From: Planctomycetota bacterium
GTDB taxonomy: Bacteria > Planctomycetota > Phycisphaerae > Phycisphaerales > UBA1924
Assembly: GCA_023412695.1 (NCBI GenBank)
Contig: JAEYNG010000312.1
Location: forward strand, 1 to 5,427
Length of the DNA: 5,427 nt
Reading direction: 5' to 3'
Positions 1-4,519 of the stretch are shown in pieces; the first letter of the stretch is position 1; each line of letters begins with the position of its first letter. The position numbers and the translations under genes are program-made. A model generated the notes under the pieces. That model was not told where the DNA came from. It did not search any database and saw only the letters and a program-made list of their open reading frames with translations.

Positions 1-105
1 TTTGTTGGGGCCGGGGCAGGTACGAAAGCGGCCCCGGGGGGTGGGGTGCTGCTGGCGTCAGGGGTGGCTGGTTCCTAGAGTTGCAGCCCCACTGAAGGAC
101 GCACG
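1..105 (+). other. GC-rich leader upstream of secG, possibly with the tail of an upstream gene
   Basis: No gene can be assigned here. Frame 1 is open from the window edge to a TAG at 76-78 and would encode an Ala/Gly-rich tail of 25 residues. It could be the end of an upstream gene, but it has no recognisable motif. In particular, the GGAS motif expected near the end of triosephosphate isomerase, a common neighbour of secG, is absent. CCGGGGC (11-17) can pair with GCCCCGG (31-37) as a 7-bp stem with a 13-base loop, but no T-run follows, so I do not call a terminator. GAAGGA at 94-99 is the likely ribosome binding site of secG, 6 bases before its ATG. I see no convincing promoter. Confidence 0.35.
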
Positions 106-657
106 ATGACGCTGATGCTCGCCCAACTGCCGCCGATCGCCATCAACCTGCTGGTGATCGGGTTTCTCCTGGTCTGTCTAATCATGATCCTTGCCGTGCT
201 GATCCAGAAGCCGCAGGGCGGCGGCCTGGCGGGCGCGTTCGGCTCGGGCGCGGGCTCGGGGCAGACGGCCTTTGGCGCCCGCACGGGCGATGCGCTGACC
301 GTTGCAACCATCGCGATCTTCCTGTTTTACATCCTCGGCGCGGTGGGGCTGAACTACACCGTCCGGCCGTCCACGACGCCGCCCCCGGGGCCGCAGGCGC
401 AGGGCTCGGCGGAGACGACGGGCACGCCGGAGACCGAGCAGACGGGCAATGTCGCCCCGCCCGCGGGCACGACGCCGATCACGGATGTGCCCGGGAAGGA
501 TGTCGCGCCGATCGTGACGCCGCCGGGCACGGAAGCGCCGTCGCAGCCCCCGGCCGCGACGCCCGAGACCCCCGCAACGCACACACCGGGCGCAGAGCCC
601 ACGACCCCGCCCGCGAGCCCGGAGACCCCGTCATCAACGCCGGCGAACCCGGGGTAA
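106..657 (+). CDS. secG: SecG, preprotein translocase subunit, with long Pro/Thr-rich C-terminal tail
   Basis: SecG is the small auxiliary membrane subunit of the SecYEG channel and assists SecA-driven protein export across the inner membrane. The 183-residue product shows the family layout: a hydrophobic segment at about residues 10-33, the conserved cytoplasmic loop QKPQGGGLAGAFGSG at 34-48, and a second hydrophobic segment at about 64-84. The loop motif makes the assignment strong. The protein is much longer than the roughly 75-110 residues usual for SecG. The excess is a tail from about residue 87 to 183, made almost wholly of Pro, Thr, Ala, Gly, Glu and Ser, with recurring PET units and no predicted fold. 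By known SecG topology this tail would lie outside the cytoplasm. The ATG at 106 has a good ribosome binding site (GAAGGA, 94-99). It is the first gene of a likely unit with yicC, 40 bases downstream. Confidence 0.93.
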   Translation: MTLMLAQLPPIAINLLVIGFLLVCLIMILAVLIQKPQGGGLAGAFGSGAGSGQTAFGARTGDALTVATIAIFLFYILGAVGLNYTVRPSTTPPPGPQAQGSAETTGTPETEQTGNVAPPAGTTPITDVPGKDVAPIVTPPGTEAPSQPPAATPETPATHTPGAEPTTPPASPETPSSTPANPG

Positions 658-685
658 GCTCCCGGACAGTCACACCTCGACATCC

Positions 686-692
686 AAGGAGG
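686..692 (+). promoter_or_regulatory. Strong ribosome binding site that fixes a TTG start for yicC
   Basis: AAGGAGG lies 5 bases before the TTG at 698, an ideal distance. The nearest in-frame ATG (710) is 17 bases away. Starting at TTG restores the family N-terminus MIRSMTGFG. An ATG at 693-695 directly abuts the site, but it reads only ATG-ATT-TGA. Confidence 0.8.
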
Positions 693-697
693 ATGAT

Positions 698-1588
698 TTG
701 ATCCGCAGCATGACCGGGTTTGGGGAGGCATCCAAACAGGAGGGTCCGGCCCACTACTTCGTCGAGGTCCGGTCTCTCAACAGCAAGTACTTCAAGGCGA
801 TGATCCGCCTGCCGGACGAGCTCCAGGCGCTTGAGGCCGAGCTCGAGACGGTGCTGCGCCACAAGCTGGCGCGCGGGTCGGTGTTCATGACGGTGAAGCA
901 CTCGGACTCGTCCGGGGGCGCCGCGCACACCATCAATCAGGCCGCGATGCGGAGCTACCTCGAGCAGCTGTCGTCGTTGCCGCGGACGGGCGAGGGGGCG
1001 GTGAAGATCGAGCTGGGCGCGCTGCTGGGGCTGCCGGGGGTGCTGCAGCCGCCGGCGGACGAAGAGGAGCGGCTTGCGCACGCGCGGACGACGCTGAACG
1101 CGCTGGTCGCGAAGGCGTGCGACGGCGTGCTGGCGATGCGGCTGCGTGAGGGCGAGGTCGTGCGGAACGACATGCTGCAGCATCGCGACGTGATCGCGGA
1201 GCGGCTGAAGCTGGTGAGCACGCGGGCGCCGATGGTGATGGCGGAGTACGAGAAGCGGCTCAAGGCCCGCATCGCCGCGATGATCAAGGAGCTGGGTGTC
1301 ACGGTCGAGGCGGTGGATGTGGTGCGGGAGATCGGGATCGCGGCGGAGCGGGCGGACACCTCGGAAGAGATCAGCCGTCTGACGGCGCACATCGACCAGT
1401 TCGCGGAGCTGCTGTCGGGTCCTGATCCGCGGCCGGTGGGCAGGACGCTCGACTTCCTCACGCAGGAGATGCTGCGCGAGGCGAACACGATCGCGAGCAA
1501 GTGCCAGGACGCGGAGATCTCTCGGTGGACGGTCGAGATCAAGGGCGCGATCGACCGGATCAAGGAACAGGTGCAGAACGTCGAGTGA
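698..1588 (+). CDS. yicC: YicC/YloC-family endoribonuclease
   Basis: The product is 296 residues, close to E. coli YicC (287). The family is a cytoplasmic endoribonuclease; E. coli YicC is implicated in small-RNA decay and B. subtilis YloC in RNA cleavage. The N-terminus MIRSMTGFG, followed by the VEVRSLNSKYFKAMIRLP stretch, is the YicC-like N-terminal domain. The C-terminal DUF1732 domain shows ERADTSEEISRLTAH at residues 217-231, then the TLDFLTQEMLREANTIASK stretch, and ends in DRIKEQVQNVE, the characteristic family ending. All conserved blocks are present in one frame, so the gene looks intact. The start is a rare TTG, chosen because of the strong ribosome binding site at 686-692 and the family N-terminus. 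It sits 40 bases after secG, and its stop is 2 bases before the following ATG. In many bacteria yicC is followed by gmk and rpoZ; neither lies directly after it here. Confidence 0.95.
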   Translation: MIRSMTGFGEASKQEGPAHYFVEVRSLNSKYFKAMIRLPDELQALEAELETVLRHKLARGSVFMTVKHSDSSGGAAHTINQAAMRSYLEQLSSLPRTGEGAVKIELGALLGLPGVLQPPADEEERLAHARTTLNALVAKACDGVLAMRLREGEVVRNDMLQHRDVIAERLKLVSTRAPMVMAEYEKRLKARIAAMIKELGVTVEAVDVVREIGIAAERADTSEEISRLTAHIDQFAELLSGPDPRPVGRTLDFLTQEMLREANTIASKCQDAEISRWTVEIKGAIDRIKEQVQNVE

Positions 1589-1590
1589 GC

Positions 1591-2667
1591 ATGCCTCTCG
1601 CGGAGGGCGCGGTGCCTGAGGACCGAGCGCGAATCGCCGCGGGGGAGCTGGCGGTGGTGTGCTCACGCTATGACCTCGGCGAGGTGCGGGAGGCGCGGCA
1701 CCTGAAGGCCGGGTCGCGCGCGAGCCCGAAGGCGCTGCTCGTCACGGAGAAGGGCGAGTATCTGCTGAAGCGGCGGGCCGCGCCGGGGCCGGGGGGGATG
1801 ACACAGGCCGAGTGGCTGCACCGGATCGCGCTGTCGCACCAGATCATCCTGCACCTGGCGTCGCGCGGGCTGCCGGTGCCGCGGCTGCTGGGAACGCGCG
1901 ATGATCACAACTCGATGCTGCAGAGCGGCGACCACGTGTACGAGATCTATCGGTTCGTGCGCGGCAGGCCGTATGACCGGTCGGCGGAGGCGGCGACCGC
2001 CGCGGGCGAGCTGCTTGCCCGGTGCCACGTCGAGCTGCGCGACCTACGGCCGGACTGGCCCCCGCCGCGCCGGTCGTATCACGGGCACCCGAGCGTAGCG
2101 GCCGCGCTGCGCGAGCTGCACCGGATGCTGGACGACGCGACGCTGCGGGTGGCGGCGGAGGAGCTCGCGGAGCGGTATGACCGCGCGGCGGCGCAGGCCG
2201 CGACGGTGGACAGGATGGCGGAACAGTTGATCCACGCGGACTGGCACCCGGGGAACATCGTGTGGGCCGCGCCGTCGCGGATCGCGGCGGTGCTGGACTT
2301 CGACGCGGTGGCGCTTGCGCCGGCGATCATCGACGCGTCGAACGGGGCATTGCAGTTTGCGCTGCGCCGCAGGCCGGTAGCGTCGCCGCAGCCGGGGCGT
2401 GCGCCGTTCTCGGTCGCGTTCGATTCGGGGCTGTTCGAGGCGTTCTGGGCGGGGTATCGCCGCGCGGGGGACGTCGGGGCGTGGCCGGCAGCGGCGGTGC
2501 CGCACCTGTGCGTCCAGGCGATCATCGCGGAGGTCGCGCTGCCGATCGCGGCGACCGGGCGGTTCGGGCGGTTCGCGGCGGGCGGGGTGCTCCGGCTGGC
2601 GAACCGCACGGCGGCGTGGTTCGAGGGGCACGCGGAGCGTCTTGCCCGGGCGGCCACCGTTCCGTAA
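1591..2667 (+). CDS. Kinase of the aminoglycoside phosphotransferase (APH) fold, substrate unknown
   Basis: The product (358 residues from ATG 1591, 351 from GTG 1612) belongs to the APH/choline kinase/homoserine kinase II superfamily, which transfers phosphate from ATP or GTP to small molecules. The N-lobe carries GEYLLKRR with candidate nucleotide-binding Lys60, followed by the typical helix HQIILHLASRGLPVPRLL. The catalytic loop is HADWHPGN at residues 215-222: Asp217 is the likely base and Asn222 a metal ligand. DFD at 236-238 supplies the second metal-binding aspartate. All key residues are therefore present and an active enzyme is expected. Antibiotic resistance should not be assumed: most chromosomal members act on metabolites, and nothing here shows the substrate. 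The start lies 2 bases after the yicC stop, which suggests cotranscription and perhaps translational coupling. The reading frame stays open upstream into yicC, so the start is uncertain; see the ribosome binding site at 1602-1606. Confidence 0.88.
   Translation: MPLAEGAVPEDRARIAAGELAVVCSRYDLGEVREARHLKAGSRASPKALLVTEKGEYLLKRRAAPGPGGMTQAEWLHRIALSHQIILHLASRGLPVPRLLGTRDDHNSMLQSGDHVYEIYRFVRGRPYDRSAEAATAAGELLARCHVELRDLRPDWPPPRRSYHGHPSVAAALRELHRMLDDATLRVAAEELAERYDRAAAQAATVDRMAEQLIHADWHPGNIVWAAPSRIAAVLDFDAVALAPAIIDASNGALQFALRRRPVASPQPGRAPFSVAFDSGLFEAFWAGYRRAGDVGAWPAAAVPHLCVQAIIAEVALPIAATGRFGRFAAGGVLRLANRTAAWFEGHAERLARAATVP
1602..1606 (+). promoter_or_regulatory. Ribosome binding site favouring a GTG start (1612) for the APH-fold kinase
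   Basis: GGAGG lies 5 bases before an in-frame GTG at 1612-1614. The upstream ATG at 1591 has only a weak GAGTGAG stretch (1583-1589) overlapping the yicC stop. The shorter form loses 7 residues and no domain sequence. I kept ATG 1591 as the nominal start because it suits tight coupling to yicC, but the GTG is a serious alternative. Confidence 0.5.
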
Positions 2668-2680
2668 AGTGCCGGTACAA

Positions 2681-2696
2681 GCAGGGACCCCCCTGC
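2681..2696 (+). terminator. Weak hairpin after the kinase gene, possible terminator
   Basis: GCAGGG (2681-2686) pairs perfectly with CCCTGC (2691-2696) around the 4-base loop ACCC, 13 bases after the kinase stop. What follows is C-rich (CCCCACTCTTCCC) rather than a T-run. It therefore lacks the usual signature of intrinsic termination, and 6-bp stems are expected by chance in such GC-rich DNA. Confidence 0.2.
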
Positions 2697-2756
2697 CCCC
2701 CACTCTTCCCGCTTCCCGGGTATGCGTTTCGAGGGAGGCTGCGCGGGGAACTGTCC

Positions 2757-2760
2757 GGAG
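2757..2760 (+). promoter_or_regulatory. Ribosome binding site setting the start of the PDZ protein
   Basis: GGAG lies 7 bases before the ATG at 2768. The reading frame is open far upstream into the kinase gene (to about 2399). This site, and the signal peptide that begins exactly at ATG 2768, decide the start. Confidence 0.6.
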
Positions 2761-2767
2761 ACCGCTC

Positions 2768-3949
2768 ATGGCCCGATCCGCCACAACCCTTTGGATGAGC
2801 CTACTGGCCGGCGGCGTGGGCGCCATGGCTTCCGGCGTCGCGGCGGGTGCTGCGGACCGACCGGCGTCTGCCCCGCCGACATCCGTGGCGGGTGATCAGG
2901 CCGCGGACATTGATGTATTGGTCGAGGGCCTGAGCTCGGACGACTTTCGCACGCGGGACGAGGCGACTGTCCGGCTGAGCAAGGAGCCGTCGATCCGCCT
3001 GCAGGACATCGAGCAGATTTTGAAGACGCGGGAGCTTCCGCTCGAGGCGCGGGCGCGCCTGATGTCGGTGGCGCGGGAGAGGTTCGCGCTGTCGCCGCGG
3101 GCGGCGATGGGCGTGCAGTTCGACCTGACGACGCTGCGGGACCGCATCGTGATCGAGCGGACGTTTCCGAACTTTCATTGCGACGAGGTGCTCGAGCCGG
3201 GGGACATCATCGTCGAGGCGGGCGGGGTTCCGCTGGACGGGCGGACGGGGCGTCCGACGATCCAGGGGATGATCATCTCACGCGAGCCGGGAGAGACGCT
3301 GGACGTGGTTGTGCGGCGGGGGAAGGAGAAGCTGCGCTTCGACGTGCGGCTCGGGCATTTCCGCGATCTCGACAATCCGACGCTCGACACGGCGCGGCTG
3401 AACCGGGCGTGGAAGGCGCGTTCGGCGGAGTACGCGAAGTTCGGGGAGCCGATCGGCACGCCGCTGCACGGGGACGCGTGGCAGAGCTTCGCGGTGACGC
3501 AGCAGTTCCAGGTCGCGCAGGCCAAGGCCGCGGCGCACGGGCCGACGATGGTCGTGCACGCCGGGGGGCAGGCACGGCCGTCGGCGTACGGCGACGCGTC
3601 GTACTACGCGATGCAGGCGCGGGCGGCTGCGAACCGGCAGAACCCGATGGCCAACGCGCAGGCGATGCAGATCGCGTTCGATCCGAACGATGTGGGGCTC
3701 GGGCTCCCGCCGATGACGTTCGCGGAGGAAGTGGACCGCCTGACGCAGCGGAAGAACATGCTCGACGAGCAGCTCAAGTCGGTCGTGCGGATGGCGGAGC
3801 GGGTCGAGCCCGGGTCTGCGGAGGCGTCGCTGATCGAGTCGCGCGTCACGCGGATGCAGGCGAGCGTGCGGTCGGTCGAGAAGCAGCTCGAGGCGATCGT
3901 CGCCGAGCGGGACGAGAAGACCGGCGCGGTCCCGACGCCGGGCACCTGA
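2768..3949 (+). CDS. Exported PDZ-domain protein with HEAT-like N-terminus and C-terminal coiled coil
   Basis: I do not recognise a named gene. The 393-residue product begins with a plausible Sec signal peptide: MARSA, a hydrophobic stretch to about residue 27, and an Ala-rich cleavage region ending near A28-A29 before D30. Residues 48-110 look helical and HEAT-like (LSSDDFRTRDEATVRL, then PLEARARLMSVARERF). Residues 115-198 resemble a PDZ domain: EPGDIIVEAGGVPLDG at 143-158 and REPGETLDVVVRR from 172 match the usual pGD.I...G and pG..v.l.v.R segments. An Ala/Gln-rich linker follows, then a charged heptad-like segment at about 320-383 that is probably a coiled coil. No Ser-protease or other catalytic domain is present, so a scaffold, adaptor or substrate-binding role outside the cytoplasm is inferred. 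This start gives a leader peptide and a ribosome binding site. The gene ends 6 bases from the convergent HD gene. Confidence 0.85.
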   Translation: MARSATTLWMSLLAGGVGAMASGVAAGAADRPASAPPTSVAGDQAADIDVLVEGLSSDDFRTRDEATVRLSKEPSIRLQDIEQILKTRELPLEARARLMSVARERFALSPRAAMGVQFDLTTLRDRIVIERTFPNFHCDEVLEPGDIIVEAGGVPLDGRTGRPTIQGMIISREPGETLDVVVRRGKEKLRFDVRLGHFRDLDNPTLDTARLNRAWKARSAEYAKFGEPIGTPLHGDAWQSFAVTQQFQVAQAKAAAHGPTMVVHAGGQARPSAYGDASYYAMQARAAANRQNPMANAQAMQIAFDPNDVGLGLPPMTFAEEVDRLTQRKNMLDEQLKSVVRMAERVEPGSAEASLIESRVTRMQASVRSVEKQLEAIVAERDEKTGAVPTPGT

Positions 3950-3955
3950 GACAGT

Positions 3956-4504
3956 TCACTTTGCTTCGACGCGGGCGAGAAGGCGCTTGAGCGCCGATGC
4001 GGCGTCCTGCACTGTGCGATTGGCACGGTCGAGCTCGGCGAGCTTGAGGGCGCGCCTGGCTCGCACCGAGGCACGCTTGCGGAACGCGGCGTCGCCCTCG
4101 AGCAGGTCGCAGAGGTTGTCGTACTGGTCGGCGAGCTTGACGAGCCTGGCCCGCCAGTCGGCCTCGGCGAGGCGGCGGTCATACTCGCTCTCGCGCTGCT
4201 TCTCGGGGAGCGCCATGTTCTTGGTCAGCGCGGCGACGCAGTCGGCGACGGGCGCGCCGAACGCCTGCTCGATCTCGTCGTAGTCGGTGCCGGTGTCCTC
4301 GATGGTGTCGTGGAGGAGCGCGGCGGCGATGCAAACTTCATCGTCGCAGGCGAAGACGTCGCGGACGATCATGGCGACGCGGAAGACGTGGGCGACGTAG
4401 GGCGTCTGGCCGTCGCGCCGGGTCTGGTGCCTGTGGGCGCGGGCGGCGAAGCTCGCCGCGGCTTGCCAGAGGCAGGCGTGCTCCTTCTTCCGGCCCTTGG
4501 CCAT
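3956..4504 (-). CDS. MESH1/SpoT-like HD-domain hydrolase (putative small alarmone hydrolase)
   Basis: The 182-residue product matches the stand-alone hydrolase domain of the RelA/SpoT family. Members remove the 3'-pyrophosphate of (p)ppGpp using Mn2+; the animal homologue MESH1 (179 residues) also dephosphorylates NADPH. Motifs in order: FAARAHRHQTRRDGQTPYVAH (split here as residues 19-31 and 32-39), with metal ligand His39; the HD pair H65-D66 in AALLHDTIEDT; E69-D70; and KLADQYDNLCDL with D126 and N130, equivalent to the Asp and Asn of the Rel KLADRLHNM motif. No synthetase, TGS or ACT domain is attached. All hydrolase residues I can place are present, so activity is likely, but the substrate (ppGpp, NADPH or another nucleotide) cannot be told from sequence. 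The ATG at 4504 has an excellent ribosome binding site (4511-4515). It lies 15 bases downstream of the GH35 gene and is probably cotranscribed with it. Confidence 0.88.
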   Translation of the reverse strand: MAKGRKKEHACLWQAAASFAARAHRHQTRRDGQTPYVAHVFRVAMIVRDVFACDDEVCIAAALLHDTIEDTGTDYDEIEQAFGAPVADCVAALTKNMALPEKQRESEYDRRLAEADWRARLVKLADQYDNLCDLLEGDAAFRKRASVRARRALKLAELDRANRTVQDAASALKRLLARVEAK

Positions 4505-4510
4505 GACGCG

Positions 4511-4515
4511 CCTCC
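4511..4515 (-). promoter_or_regulatory. Ribosome binding site of the HD hydrolase, within the 15-base gap to the GH35 gene
   Basis: On the minus strand GGAGG stands 6 bases before the ATG at 4504. It fits wholly between the GH35 stop codon and the HD start, so the HD gene has its own translation signal although it has no room for a separate promoter in the gap. Confidence 0.7.
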
Positions 4516-4519
4516 GTGC

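Larger units (their letters stand above)
2668..2767 (+). other. C-rich intergenic spacer between the kinase and PDZ genes
   Basis: This 100-base gap is pyrimidine-rich on the plus strand in its middle. It contains a small hairpin (2681-2696) and a perfect tandem 7-mer, CTTCCCG, at 2705-2711 and 2712-2718. No good -35/-10 pair is visible. It probably separates the secG-yicC-kinase unit from the PDZ gene and may hold the latter's promoter, but this rests on spacing alone. Confidence 0.3.

Noticed and set aside
11..37. GC-rich hairpin upstream of secG as a terminator or riboswitch
   Set aside because: The stem is 7 bp with a 13-base loop and no T-run. Such stems arise easily in this base composition, and no known riboswitch core is recognisable.
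479..1666. Long open frame on the minus strand across secG and yicC
   Set aside because: Its product is dominated by Arg, Pro, Leu and His, as expected from the antisense of GC-rich coding DNA. It has no recognisable motif and lies opposite two clearly recognised genes.
1591..2667. Antibiotic-resistance gene or toxin kinase
   Set aside because: The APH fold covers many metabolic kinases, the gene is embedded in a housekeeping unit, and no mobile element or partner antitoxin is nearby.
2044..2826. Minus-strand open frame opposite the kinase gene
   Set aside because: The product is Arg-rich low-complexity sequence without motifs. The opposite strand encodes an intact APH-fold kinase.
3178..3990. 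Plus-strand open frame overlapping the PDZ gene in another frame
   Set aside because: The translation is Gly/Ala/Arg-rich with no domain, and it runs over the convergent HD gene. It is a composition artefact.
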